Positions 1 to 11,090 of a stretch of 64,000 nt of DNA are shown piece by piece. The translations under genes and the position numbers were made by a program. The notes beneath the pieces were generated by a model that saw only the letters and a program-made list of their open reading frames with translations, made no database searches and was not told the DNA's origin. Position 1 is the first letter of the stretch; each line of letters opens with the position of its first letter. Source of the stretch: Buxus sempervirens (taxonomy: Eukaryota; Streptophyta; Magnoliopsida; Buxales; Buxaceae); assembly GCA_947561395.2 (NCBI GenBank), contig OX387183.1, positions 5,203,883 to 5,267,882 on the forward strand, given 5' to 3'.

Positions 1-570
1 ATTGCATGATGGTTCTGTACTTTCACTATAAACGAGACATAGAGGAACCTTTTATCAGCCCAATATCTAGAACTCATCTAATTAGACACAGCTCTCTATC
101 CAACTGCACACACAAGCACCTCATTATACCATGGATGACTTTTAAACTGCGTGGGGTGACACGCACGAGGGAGTCCGCGTGGATGATTCGACTAGAATGA
201 TAAATGGATTGTGAATATGAATGCCTCTCTCCACCAAAACTTAGACCACTTTAACAGCCACCCTTCAACATTCGATAAAATTACTTTTGGGATGGTATTA
301 GCCTTACGCTCTCGTGGCTTGCCTGGGAAAGCAGGGTAAACCCATCTCCGCAGGTTTCCAGACTTCTTAGCGCCACTGGTTTTGTGCCGTGGTACGTAAG
401 GGGTCTGGTACTTGGCTCAGACCCTTGTAGGCGGATGTCTCGGGCTAGGTATCCTTCCCCATCTATGACTTCTGATAAACCCTGATATTGTGAATCTGAA
501 TGTCAATGTGATTCGCGAAATAAAAAAAAAAAAAGAAGAAGGGTAAAATCAATTTAAAACCCATGAGTCC
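1..570. other. No recognisable gene; possible 5' part of element A
   Basis: I see no coding region with family resemblance here. The open frame at 6-200 has no recognisable motif. The sequence may belong to the LTR or leader of element A, whose gag follows, but I find neither an LTR terminus nor a TGGCGACTCC-type primer site. A short A-run lies near 521-535. Confidence 0.4.
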
Positions 571-690
571 ATCAGGGGTAGCAACCCCCGCCTTTTTGCA
601 TCAAACTGAGTGAGCCCTAAATCAGAGAGCTGCCTTAGCTCTAATTTAGGAAGCTAACCCAATTTTTGATCAGGGGTGCCACCCCCGATC
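571..690. repeat. Short palindromes with GGGGT/ACCCC core
   Basis: Three small inverted repeats in 120 bases: 571-590 (AGGGGT against ACCCC), 626-642 (AGAGCT, 5-base loop, AGCTCT, extended by CTAAAT against ATTTAG), and 668-690 (GATC-GGGGTG against CACCCC-GATC). They resemble in layout the palindrome arrays of the other elements in this window but have a different core. Function unknown. Confidence 0.7.
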
Positions 691-1285
691 CATGCATCTG
701 AGTCATGTGAGTCGTGGGCCTTGACCCATTGAGTCCACTAGAAGCACCCTTAGTCTTAGTCATTCTTTTGAACAGATGAAAGATCAGATAGTCAGATGAA
801 AGCGGGCCAGATTAGAACAGGGGCACAAAACCCTAGATTTGAAATTTTGGGTTGCCCGCCCTAAAGCAAATTTGTACCCTCCTTTTGGGCTCTCGAAAGC
901 CCTAAAGGGGATTTCTTTTCAGATTTTTGTAAATTATTATAAATTTCGCCCTCGATGGCAAGCTGTAAATATTTTGCTGAGGTCTGACACCTAGGACAGA
1001 TGAAAGAGTAGATGAAAGAAAAGATTGATTGGGACTTGGACGTACTTCCTCACACAAGTATGTCTAGGAGTCGTACCTTGATAGGCACCAACCCTTCTAG
1101 GACTATGCACACACTTTTGGGTGTTTTATTTGTTTGTTAACATAGGCTCTCAAGATGATAATAGCATTTAACCTTCATTTTACTTGTGTATATACATGGT
1201 CATGCATTAAGCACACACACCTTGAGATCATTTACACTAACTGTTTAGCCGAGCTATTTTCAAAAATGCACAAAAGAATTTCCAA
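691..1285. other. Noncoding leader-like sequence, element A
   Basis: No gene seen. A weak TATA-like stretch (TTATTATAAATTT) lies near 932-946. The sequence is anonymous and probably belongs to the untranslated part of element A, by position upstream of the tandem repeat and gag. Confidence 0.35.
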
Positions 1286-1472
1286 ATCAAAGTTGCCTTT
1301 GGGAATACATCAAAATTGATTCTGAGCATACATCAAACCGCCACAGGGTGTACATCGAATCGCCTCTGAGCGTACATCGAATTGCCTTCTGTTGCACACA
1401 TCAAAGTTGATTTTTCAAAGCACACAATAAAGTGGCCTCTGGGCCTACATTGAATCATCTTTAACAACGTAC
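1286..1472. repeat. Short tandem repeat, about 8 units of 22-26 bp
   Basis: Degenerate units of the form ATCRAA-NN-GCCTCTG-NGC-GTAC follow one another. The unit contains GCCTCTG, the same core as the loop of the leader hairpin repeats of elements B and D. It lies upstream of gag, like the arrays of the other elements, so it is probably the leader array of element A. Confidence 0.7.
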
Positions 1473-2132
1473 ACCGTCTTGTGCGATGCGCAATAAACCA
1501 TCATTAGTGGTTATATTGAGCTAGCCATGTAGACGTAAATCATATCGCCCACCTTGTGGCGCACATTCTCCATGCCGTTCATAACATGGTGCGGGCTATC
1601 CAGGATGCACTTCCTGATTTCTATAACTTGCTTACCACCGTACAATTTTAAAGGAATTTACAATCATTGCCAATCAAGGCACGGATTTTGACGTTTAATC
1701 CTTGCGACATGATTTCCTAAGGTTTACACTCATAAAGCATGTGTTGCATGGCTTTTGAAAACCATCAGATACGATATGATCTTCAGAGTCTTAATCTCTG
1801 AAAGACTGAATTATAAGCTTTTTAACTACACAATTCTTAGAAGGAACTGCTGATTGACTGGGGCACTGTCACACACTCTTCACAGTGATGTTTTGTCAAA
1901 ATCATGACTATCATGCATGAACTGTTTTGTATTCATTTTTGTCAATCACAGCAAAAGAGCAGAACTTATGGTGTAATTTGAGAAGGAACTGACTATTCAT
2001 TTTTGTACCACGATACCCCATTCATAATTTGAGAAGGAACTGACCGAGATTTTTGATAAACAGGTACGATTCAGATACTTCACATTGAGAGTACCATTCA
2101 TAACGCTACATTTGCAGTAAGAAAGGACTGCA
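1473..2132. other. Noncoding leader of element A
   Basis: No protein similarity seen. The short related strings GAGAAGGAACTGACTATTC (1980-1998) and GAGAAGGAACTGACCGAG (2032-2049) repeat about 50 bp apart. The stretch is probably untranslated leader before gag. Confidence 0.35.
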
Positions 2133-3547
2133 ATGAATTCTTCAAAGACCTCAATTCCATCATCATCACAGCAAAGGGCCGAAGAGCAGCCGATCATAAT
2201 GGACTTAAGCCAACAAGCAACCATGATACATGCCATGGGGATTCAAATACCGGAAATCTAGCAGGGGCAACCATCTCAGCTAGCACCCATGCTCCCACCA
2301 CCCTCGCCACTAGCAATACCCTCTGCCCAGGCCGTACTGGTCCACCCCCACCTCAAGAGCGAATCGCACCTGTCCAGCTGGGACAAGAAGAAGAGGACTG
2401 GTATAGGACCTAGCAGGTCTAGTTTGAGGAAAAAATGGCAGCAGCAAAAGAAGAAAGTAAGGCAGAAATAGTAGCAGTGAAAGAAGAGAGCAAAGTAGAA
2501 ATGGCCGCTATGCAGGAAGAATTGAAGCAGTTATAGCCTAGTGCGGTCCCAAGCGAAGCTACCTTGGATAACCTTTGCTTCTTTTTAGATATACAGCTCC
2601 CACCAAAGTTTAAATGTTCGGAGCTACACCAATTTGATGGCACCAGCTGCCCATTGAACCACCTCAGATCTTACTCGGCCAACATGTGCCAATATGCGAA
2701 AGATGAGAAGATCATGGTACAGTTCTTCCAAAGATCTCTAATTTGGGTAGCATACTCTTGGTTCCTTAGTTTGGATAAGTAGAAGGTTAAGACATGGAAT
2801 GACCTCGCCGCTGTGTTTATACAGCAATACCGCTTAAATAGTCAAATGGTTCAGACCAAAACTGAATTACAGAGGCTGTCAAAAAGAGACAACGAGTCTA
2901 TGAGAGATTACGCTAAAAGGTAGATGGAATTGGCGAGCATGGTACAACCCCCTCTTCTTGAACAAGAGCGGACTTCCTTGCTTATATTATCACTGGGGCA
3001 ACCATACTTCACAATGTTGTTGGGACAGTGCATTGCAAATTTCACTGACCTAATCATGGCGGCAGATAGAATTTAGGATGCTATTAAAATGGAGAAGCTC
3101 GGAGGTCCCATGATGAGCTTGTTACATGGAACAATCTCAGGTGGCAAGAGACAAGAAAATGACGACAGCACAAGTACAGTTTACATCGTACAACCTCCTG
3201 CGCCATTTCACATCCCTTCTTCAAGAAGCGTAAGCCTCCCCTCCACTAACAATATAGCGTCTCATCTTAGGAGGCGTCTCTCCAAGGAGGAAAGGAAGAA
3301 CCGGGAATTCACTCCGCTTCCATATATGCTGGCTGAATTATTGCCAACACTCTTGAGAGATGGGCACTTGCAACTGGCAACGCCGAATCCTAAGGCGTAA
3401 AAAATGAAAGGCTATGATTCGAGCAGGAGTTATGAATACCACGTGGGTGCACAAGGCCATGATACTGATGGATGTTGGGGCCTTTGTCATGCAGTCCAAG
3501 ACCTTCTTGAAGCTAAGGAACTCAAAATTGATCCTCCGTCAGATTGA
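2133..3547 (+). pseudogene. Element A gag pseudogene (Ty3/gypsy Tat-like)
   Basis: Gag is the structural protein that would form the particle packaging element RNA. Translation from the ATG at 2133 gives a Gln/Pro-rich N-terminus, then a Lys/Glu-rich coiled-coil-like part (about 2430-2530), then the retrotransposon gag core (about 2564-3090: FKCSELHQFDGT, VQFFQRSL, a W...F...QQYRLNS block, then LGQPY). The C-terminus (3290-3545) has the TPLPYMLAELLPTLL block and a knuckle remnant whose first Cys is Tyr (YEYH...GH...C), followed by an HAVQDLL helix. Stops interrupt the frame at 2780-2782, near 2921 and near 3074, so it cannot make full-length Gag. It shares domain order with the gags at 24.2 and 53 kb but is clearly more diverged. 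Confidence 0.82.
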
Positions 3548-3548
3548 A

Positions 3549-3640
3549 AACAAAAAGAAGAAAAGAAAAAAAAAAGAAAAAGAAAAAGAAAAAAAGAAGA
3601 AAAAAATATAAAAAAAGAGAAAAAAAATCATCATCACCAT
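3549..3640 (+). repeat. Purine-rich A/G tract
   Basis: Low-complexity run of A with interspersed G just after the gag stop. Similar tracts sit downstream of gag in the elements at 26-28 kb and 56 kb, so it is typical of the 3' noncoding regions of this group. The Lys-rich open frame across it is not a gene. Confidence 0.8.
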
Positions 3641-3642
3641 CA

Positions 3643-4340
3643 TGCATCTTGGTATTTTATATCACGTACTCTGCGTTCTAACATCTACTTCTCTTGGCAG
3701 GAACCTGTCAACAATCAACATGGATGGCACATTGGTGACGACTTTTGTCGTAACCCAGATATTGGACCTCTTTCGTACTCTGCTGCAAGTGATAAGAAAC
3801 AAAGAAGAAAAATGGGACAAATTCTGGGAAGCAATAAGAACAGAAAATTTTGAGCTACGATCTCGAGTAAAAGATCATGAAGAAGAGATCAAGAGTTTGA
3901 AGGAAAAGATACCCCTGAATGGCCAAGAAGTGAGCTGCCCACCAACCGTAGCAGGTGGTTGAACGCGGAGAGGTAAAGGGAAAGCTGTAGCAGCAGATGT
4001 TCCCCAATTCATGAAAAAGCAAAATCAATCGGATGGTCCTCCAAGGAGAACGAAAGAAGAAATGGAGGCTAGAATGAGGAGGGTTTTCACCCCTTTACTA
4101 TATACACCGACAGAATTGTTGCCGACACTGTTGAAGAAGGGGTGTGTGCAGATTAAGCCCTTGAACCCCTGGTTGGTTAACGCCAGAAGCTACAATGCCA
4201 TGGAACGATGTGAGTACCATTCTAGTGCTCCAGGGTACCACAGAAGCCGATGTTGGGATTTACGGCATGACATTCAAGACTTGATTGATCAAGGATTCCT
4301 GAAAGAACTGCTTGAGGAGTTGAGGTCCATTGAAGGATAG
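3643..4340 (+). pseudogene. Second gag C-terminal module with coiled coil
   Basis: The sequence starts after a pyrimidine stretch ending in TTGGCAG (3693-3701), which looks like a splice acceptor. It encodes a hydrophobic stretch, a charged coiled-coil-like part rich in K and E (about 3795-3915), one stop (3960-3962), then a clean 109-residue frame (4011-4340). That frame has the TPTELLPTLLKKG block and a knuckle CEYH-x6-H-x3-C followed by RHDIQDLIDQG. This duplicates the end of the gag upstream, although its knuckle keeps the Cys that the first copy lost. It may be a second gag-like reading frame of element A or a fragment of a related element. Confidence 0.65.
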
Positions 4341-5205
4341 GACATTTCTAACAGGTTAGTGTCAGCACCTCATTTTTGCACCCCGAAAAATGAAGAATAA
4401 AATCCTAATTGAAAAAGTCAAAACCCAAGGAGTCAAAAAGTTGACTTTTTGATCGGATGTAAATTGGCCACCAAACTTCATACCATTGAAAAGAGGATTC
4501 CGATACGGTTCTAACGACATTGAGTTTACTTAAATCGGAGTCCGAATAAAGAAGTTATGGGCTGGCCAAATCTAGAAATTGCAGAAATTGGCTTTCTGCT
4601 AAATCCCGAATTAGCTGCTCAATTGGATATCAATAGAAAGAGCACATCGACACGATTCCAACGCAACTGAGTTTACTAGAATCGGGGTCCCGGATGGAGA
4701 GATATGAGCAAAACTGGTTCTGGGACGCGACTTTGCACTTCTGCTAAAAAGCCCGAATTTGCTGCCAAACTCTGGCTCAGTGGATAAAGAATCTCAACCT
4801 GATTCCAATGTCACTAAGTTTGTTGAAGTCGGATATCAAATGAAAGAGTTGTGAGCAGTCAAAATTTCAATAAATCTGCACACGTTGCAAGAATTAAAGA
4901 AAAGACAAAAGAATAAAAATCTAATGATAAAATAATAATATAATATAAATATCTAAGTAATTAAATTAAATAAAAAATAAAAATAAAATTAAAGACGCAT
5001 GTGCATCTAAATAAAAAAAATCAAGTGAATAAAATAATAATAAAATCTAAAAAAATCTAATAATTAAAATAAACCAAAAAAAAAATGAAATAAAGGAGAA
5101 TTTGTCCAACACTTACTTAGAGGATAAGAAAAAAGGGTCATGATTGTTTTCTTTAAAAAAAAAACATGATATAACATATATTTACATTTTGGTTCAATTC
5201 TTTTA

Positions 5206-5215
5206 CTATAAATAG
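5206..5215 (+). promoter_or_regulatory. TATA box of F2 LTR
   Basis: CTATAAATAG, 846 bp into the LTR, followed by a pyrimidine-rich stretch. The F1 LTRs carry nearly the same box, so it is the likely core promoter. Confidence 0.7.
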
Positions 5216-6154
5216 GGGGTCGGCTCATTTTTCCTCCATCTTTCTCACCTCTGTCATTCCTTCTCCTCCCTCTCTCCCTTTCCAAACCACTCCCTCTTCT
5301 ATCCCTTTCTAGGTCTTTGACCCCTCCTAAACCTTGCTACAGCCAACTCCTGTCAAACCTAAACCTTTTATTTTCTTGCAAACCCAAAGTAGGCTTAGAT
5401 ACAACCCTCTTGAGCTCAAGAAAAAGCCGTTACGCTGGCCGAAATCCCATTTTGAATCCTTCCAAAAGCCCCCAGACTCTGTCCAAGTGTATCAAAATTC
5501 ACTCCCAATTTCTTCCTTTCAATCACAAACCTGAAGGAGGTTTTTTTTTAAGCTTGGAAAGAAGCTGTTACGCTGCCAGAAAAATCTCCAAGGGATTCCA
5601 CACTTTCAAGCATTCCCTAGGTAAGCTTTCTGGTAAGTTGTACTGTACATAAGTGAATAAAGTTGTGATTCAAGAATATTGCTTATTTCTATTCCATGTT
5701 GGCTTTTTATACTAACCCTTGATCTTGATTATCTTCCATCTTCCCTTTACATGAGAAACACCTCATGGTAAGGAGGTGCCGTCCACCTAATTACAAAAGC
5801 AAATTGAAGCATACTTGAAGGGCTGCCTTTATCATGTCTGAGTTATTAGAAAGGGGAGCTTGTTCCCCTCCTCATTTAAGTTCTAATGTACCCCATTAAA
5901 TCCCACAAATCCCTTCTTTATTTTGTTTTTTTTATGCTTCTTGATGATGATTTGATAAGCAGGTGGTCAAATAAGGCCTTTCTTCAAAGTTTTGCACCAT
6001 TGTGGGCCCACGCAAAACCCAAAAATACCAAAAAATCAGTTTTCCGTAAAAATCTTAAAAAATAAGTTTTTTACCCTTAACTGAAAACACAGGACGGTTA
6101 AACTCATTTTTAAGTTTTACTAAAATTAAATCTCGATTAAGGCTGATTATAGCT

Positions 6155-6213
6155 TAACAGAAATTTAATTTCGGTTAAACTAAAAAATTGGTATAACCGA
6201 AATTAAATTTCGG
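6155..6213. repeat. Palindromes with CCGAAATT core in F2 LTR
   Basis: AGAAATTTAATTTCGG (near 6159) and CCGAAATT-A-AATTTCGG (6197-6213, a perfect 8-bp stem with one central base). The same LTR family uses a CCGGATAC-type core in the copy at 44864, so the core differs between copies while palindromes remain. Confidence 0.75.
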
Positions 6214-6765
6214 CTACACCCTGTAAATTCCAAAAACCCTTTTTCAACTCTTTTTGTGAATTCTAATCTCTTATGTTTCAAACCAAATGAATTTTAGACA
6301 ATTAAATAACCAAATCCAGAAAAGGTTATCCAACGTAACTCTAAATGGGAATTGGGCTTGCCTTAAGCCCAACTTGGTATCCAATGGGCCTTCCAACGTG
6401 GCCCACACCCAACTCACTTCACTAAAAGGCTAAAAAAGATAAAATCAATTAAAATAAAGGGGACCTATACCTCCAGTGGTCCCCACTCAGACCAAAACAA
6501 ACAAGCACGCTGGATTAGGAACAGGGTGAGACTGAGTTGACTCGAACCAGGGAGACCCGAGGGACTCGTCAGACCGACGGGGTGGACTGGGGTGTTTTCA
6601 GACTTCCCCGAACCGTAACCGAGACCTTAGCCAGAATCTCTAAAAAGCCGCAGACCATTCAATTAGACCTGTATAGGCACTCAGGTGTCTGCCTGCACCC
6701 CATCAGGCAGTGGTGACTCCGATACCTTTCCATTTTAGTGCGGCACCCCGAGGGATGTGCGCACA

Positions 6766-8520
6766 GTTTGCACAAGTCCGAATGTCTAAACCGGCTGTCT
6801 TCCCACAGAAAGGAGAAGATGGTGTGGAAAAGGACAAGGAGAACACTTGAAGGCTTCCTCCCAAAATGCTGATTTGCATCAGCCACCCCCTTTGCATAGT
6901 TTGCTGCTCTACTTATGTTCATGCTTTCTTTTCTTTTGAATTTAGAATTTGATAGCATGTTTCTTTTTGCAAGCTTATAAAATCTTTTTGGGAAATCACC
7001 AGAGTGTTGGACCACCCCAAGGCATGACTATGATCTCAGGGCAAACCTGAACAATCAAATTTGACAGATGAAATGTGGCAAACAGCATGAACTGTACGGG
7101 TCTCAACATAGCCAAGGGATCCCCTACCAATGCCACTTTCTGAAACCTACCTTGCCAAACACAAGGGGCAAGCTGTGATAAGAGAAGAAAAAAAGGGGGC
7201 AAGGTGCCTGTACCAGTCAAAGGTTACTGACATGATCTAGGATCAATGATCCCAATGAAATGATGAGAGGCCATCTTTGGCTGAAATACTTCAAATAAAT
7301 TCCGCTAGTCAAATGTTTTGAGCTTGATCGTTTCATTTCTAACCCACACTATATTTAGCCACCCCAAACTAGGGCAAAGTCAAAAAGCAAAAAAGAAAAA
7401 AAAATGAATAAAGATGAAAATGGTTCTTGAGCTAGTTAATTATGCAAAGACAAGTAAGTGTTACATTCTCTGTAAAAGGATGAAAGGCCATCCTTGATTT
7501 TTTCCAAAAATCATCTAACAAGAGATAAAACCCTAGCAAAACGCTTTAGGCCTAACAATTCCTTCATTGACCTTGCCATGTCATGTCTTCAAAACTGGGG
7601 CACAAAGCTTTGTGAAATTAGAGACAAAAGAAAGACCAAGGTGAAGATAGGACAAAGCGAAAAGCATCCTAAAAGGGAGGAAAATGATAAAATCTAGAAA
7701 ACAGGAATGTGAAGAAAGAACTGGGGCAATTCCTTTTGAGAAAAGAAAAGAAGAAAAAAAAAGAAAAAGAAAAGGAAAGCAAAATTTAAGGATTGGGGTA
7801 AAGAACCCAAGAAAGGGAAAGAAAAAAAAGAACAAAGATGGAAAAAGGAGAAAGAGCTACAAGTCAAAGATGGACACAAAGATGAAGGGACAAGAGATGA
7901 AGCAAGGCCTAACCAAGAAAAGTAGACAGGACATGGCTCTTACCCCATTGACCAATTTTGGTGCCTTCATGTCATTTCTTCTGGACCCCTAAACCTAGCT
8001 TACGTTTCGTCCTATTATGAAGTCCTTTCTGATTACAGACAATGTAACACTAAATTTTGGACAAACTAGCAATGACAGAACCAAAAAGATAGAGAAGAAA
8101 TTTGGCTAGACATAATGATTACCCATAGAGTGAAGCTATATAGGGTTTGAGCCTGTGTATCCTTCATTTCTAAACACTGGAACCAAAGCCTACATTTCGT
8201 CCTACTAATAAGCCCTCTTTGATCGTTGGATCATGATCCGTGGAAATTGACAGGGCCCTCAGACTGGGGCAAGGCACCAAGCCTGAGTGAGGGAACCAAT
8301 GAGAGAAAAACCATGTCACAACCCCAACCAAGAATGTAAAAAAAAAAAGACAACAAGAGAGAAAATCAAAAGAACTGGGGTAGGGCAGTGCCAAAGAAAC
8401 CCCCTGAACCAAAACAATCCCCCTCATTCCTGATTGGGGCATGCCATTGAAGGCAAAAATGTTGATACCTTTACAAGGAGAGCCGGGAGGCACAATTTCA
8501 TAAGTTTAATTGAGAGTGTC
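6766..8520 (+). other. 3' noncoding region of element A
   Basis: The order of short signatures matches the region between gag and 3' LTR in the elements at 26-29 kb and 55-57 kb: TTGAGCTTGAT near 7320, ACTAGGGCAAAG near 7370, purine tracts at 7740-7850, TTTCGTCC (near 8005 and 8195), and repeated ACTGGGGC. None of the open frames here keeps a family motif. Sequence of this type stops near 8500-8540, where minus-strand coding sequence of element B begins. I find no 3' LTR for element A. Confidence 0.6.
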
Positions 8521-8539
8521 AGATGACTGATCCAAAGAT

Positions 8540-9231
8540 TATTGGTCTTTCCATGGACCCACTATGAAAGAGGAAACTCAAAATATTTGGTGAATTCCCA
8601 AAAGATTTCAATCAATAGATTTATTGAAATGGTCTCCTCAATATTAGGTTGAACACCCTTTTCATGACGCTCCAATTGATATGCAATTTTTTTAAGGTCA
8701 TCTTCTTCGACCCCAGTCTCTTCTTCGATCCCCATTAGGTCAAAGTCGAGCTCAAGGTCAAAGTCATATTCAGCCTTATTTAATTCTGTTTGCTTATATG
8801 GTTCGTAAATGATTTGGAACTTTTTGAAAAATTTAAATTTTCTAAAAAAATGAAAAAATCATTTTTTTGTTTTTTGAAAGCCTTTAGAAAAAACTTTTCC
8901 TAAAGATGAAGGCTCATTAAAACCTTCAGGAAAAGGGCATTCCACTAATGGAGTTTTTTTTGGAAGCTACGCCTATTTGCCAATCAAACGCTGCCTCAAA
9001 TGTAAGGGGAGTTTCCTCCCAATTTTTCAAAATAAAATTTTCTAGAGCAGGGGAAATAGTGCAAGCCTGCTCCTCAAGTTTAGAATCCAATGCCATCATC
9101 ACCAGATAAATTATACAGCTATTTTTTGCTGTGGGGCCTAATCCAGATAAGACCTCATCCAGAATTTTCACAATGGCCCAATCAATGAATGGCAGCTCCC
9201 CTGCCTCTTCAGTTCCTTCGCCTTCAGTCAT
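8540..9231 (-). pseudogene. Element B pol remnant just before reverse transcriptase
   Basis: On the minus strand, 9231-8926 reads as an open frame with LPFIDWAIVKILDEV near its start, comparable to LPLIDWAAIQIP in element C. After it, a Glu/Asp-rich stretch (about 8790-8680) leads to EKGVQPNIEETISINL near 8620, the kind of linker that precedes reverse transcriptase in plant Ty3/gypsy Tat polyproteins. No reverse transcriptase follows: the reading ends near 8540 at a junction with plus-strand element A sequence. This is therefore a truncation or rearrangement breakpoint. Confidence 0.6.
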
Positions 9232-9264
9232 GGCAAAGAAAGCCCCAATGTCTTCAGAGAAATC

Positions 9265-9741
9265 CTACTGCTGTCCTGGCTGTGACCCAGACTCACCCAT
9301 TGTCTCATTTGAAAAAGGTGGGATATAGGTTTGCAAACTGGGGATATGTGGCTTCATAAAAGGGTTAGTGTTACGGTACAGAGGTTTCGATTGATCTATG
9401 GGAGGAGATATCTGAATTTTGTGGGAAGTTTTTGGAAAAGTTTCCCTTAAATGAGGAAATTTTCCTTTGCTTTCCTGCTCTGTATTCCTTTCCTCGTTTT
9501 GCTTCTGCTTCCTCCAACCTCTTGGTTTAAACCCCAATTCTGCTTTAGGGGTAAGCTTCTTAGCCCTTATTGGCTCCAACCTTCCTTGCAAGTTGACCCT
9601 CAGACCTTTCCCTGGATGGAAATTATATTTTCTCAGCACTTTCTCCACCATTTTCTTAGCATTGGTCATCTTCCCTTCTTTATCTTGATACCCCCCTAGA
9701 TATGAAATTGACAATCTCAAATTGGAAAGAGTGAAATGCAA
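9265..9741 (-). pseudogene. Element B G-patch-like segment of gag-pol
   Basis: A 158-residue minus-strand frame. Residues 25-65 read KMTNAKKMVEKVLRKYNFHPGKGLRVNLQG, then RLEPIRAKKLTPKAELGFKP (shown in two parts here), the Gly-rich pattern of the G-patch-like segment that follows protease in many Tat-lineage polyproteins. The rest is charged linker. It lies downstream of the protease remnant in the right order and strand. G-patch segments are RNA-binding in other proteins; a role here is inference. Confidence 0.55.
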
Positions 9742-9830
9742 TTTTGTCGACAGTCATCTCAACATTAATGAAGGGTACATCGGGTGGCACTATTGGATGT
9801 ATTAAATTCTCAGCTAGGACAATTATCACC

Positions 9831-10261
9831 CTTTGTCATCTTATATACTTCACCCTTTGTTGAAAAGTGGATGGTATTGCCCTAGCCGAGTGTATCCACG
9901 GCCTTCTTAGGAGCAGATTGAAAGCTACTGGGATATCAATCACTTCAAATGTGATGTTAAAGAAATTGGGCCTAATAATGACCAGCAATTATATCTCCCC
10001 TAGGGAGTGTGTCTTAGAGCTATCAAAGGCCCTCACAATCCTCCCATTTTGTTTGATCTTAGATTGGTCCAGACCAAGCTTGAAAAAAGTGATTAATGGG
10101 CATATATTTAAGGCTGACCCATTGTCAATTAAAACTCGTACTATCATACTACCCTTACAAAGCACAGTGATGTGCAAAGGGTCAACATGATAACACTCAC
10201 CTGGGCGTATCTCAGTTTCTGAAAAACTTATCACATTGTGAGATAAGATTTGGCCAACCAT
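9831..10261 (-). pseudogene. Element B aspartic protease remnant
   Basis: The protease would cut the Gag-Pol polyprotein. Reading leftwards from 10261, HVDPLHITVLCKGSMIVRV precedes LIDNGSALNICP, the retropepsin active-site segment in the D-x-GSA form (the catalytic Asp precedes NGSALN). After a stop near 9986 the same frame continues with FNITFEVIDIPVAFNLLL, then RRPWIHSARAIPSTF, the flap-distal and C-terminal segments of plant Ty3 proteases (family GRPW-x-H). It is inactive because of the stop. This is the only pol enzyme I can recognise in the window. Confidence 0.8.
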
Positions 10262-10270
10262 TTTGCCTAG

Positions 10271-11090
10271 CTAGTTTGGATCAATAGCTTTGGGCTCATG
10301 TGCACTCTGAAGCACCTTTAATATTGAATTACTATGCTTTTCAGAATTCAACAAAAGTCCCAGTATTGTAATCTGGGCAGGGACCTTATTTAACTGATCG
10401 ACAATATTGAATTCACTTTTCTTTATTATTTTAATGAAGTCTGCCACCTCACTTTCAGCAACATGAGTAGTGTCTTCCCCTATTTTTGCTTTTCCTTTCG
10501 ATTTTGTCTTCTCTTCTACTTCTTTTCTTTTTTTCTCAACTTCCAATTCTTTTTCTTTTCCCTCTTCTTTTACACACCTTCCAGACCTCATCATGAGGTT
10601 CACCTCCTCCTAATTCTGTCTCTCAACCACTGGAACTGTGGTTGTGATGCCCTCGCTATAATTCCATGGTACAGCTAATTCTAAGTAATTGGGCTTTAGG
10701 ACATTTATCACAAGGGAAGAAAGTTTGGACTTGGATGAAAAAGCCTGAGTAGGAGGAACATCTACAACCAAGGTTGGAAGTTGCTTTGGTTGAAGTGATT
10801 TTGAAGATAACGGGGATTAAGAGGTAACTGAAGCAGTGAGAAGATCACAGTTGATGACCAAGGGTAGCTTTGATAGATTGGATGGAGGAAAGTGGACAGA
10901 TTGCAGTTGATAACCAAAGGAGGCCTTGCAATACTTATTCGGGCCATGAGAGAGGAAACTTGGTCCAAGGAGGAGCTAATATGCTCAGTAGCACAGTTAT
11001 TCCTTTTGGAAATGACATTGATTTCATCTCCCCTTTTTCCATGGTAGAAATGAACTTTAACTGAAGTTCCTATGGGAGCAATCAACTGAG
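10271..11090 (-). pseudogene. Element B gag-protease linker
   Basis: It begins at the left edge of the F3 solo LTR with LIAPIGTSVKVHF, the counterpart of LIAPVGTTVQVYF in element C (25637-25678). Next comes a low-complexity stretch, then 10603-10271: a Lys/Glu-rich coiled-coil-like part and a segment ending in DFIKIIKKSEFNIVDQLNK, of the type that precedes protease in this lineage. The frame is broken several times. Gag continues across the inserted LTR at 13384. Confidence 0.6.

Larger units (their letters stand above)
4360..6765 (+). mobile_element. Solo LTR, family F2 (TGTCAGCACC...GTGCGCACA)
   Basis: The start resembles those at 44864 and 58367 (CAGCACCTCATTTTTGC, then GTTGACTTTTTGAT and AAATTGGCCACC), and the end GTGCGCACA matches theirs. 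Flanking pentamers GTTAG (4355-4359) and GTTTG (6766-6770) agree at 4 of 5 bases, as expected for a decayed target duplication. A TATA box lies at 5206-5215, a donor-like CTAGGTAAGC near 5618, and a primer-site-like TGGTGACTCC at 6711-6720, inside the LTR. No second LTR or internal region accompanies it, so it is probably a recombination-derived solo LTR inserted in element A. Confidence 0.68.

Noticed and set aside
3549-3640. Lys-rich coding sequence
   Set aside because: Simple A/G low-complexity run after a gag stop codon.
7494-8493. Open frames rich in Lys or Phe on both strands
   Set aside because: They cross purine tracts in the 3' noncoding region of element A; overlapping frames on both strands and lack of motifs point to low-complexity shadows.
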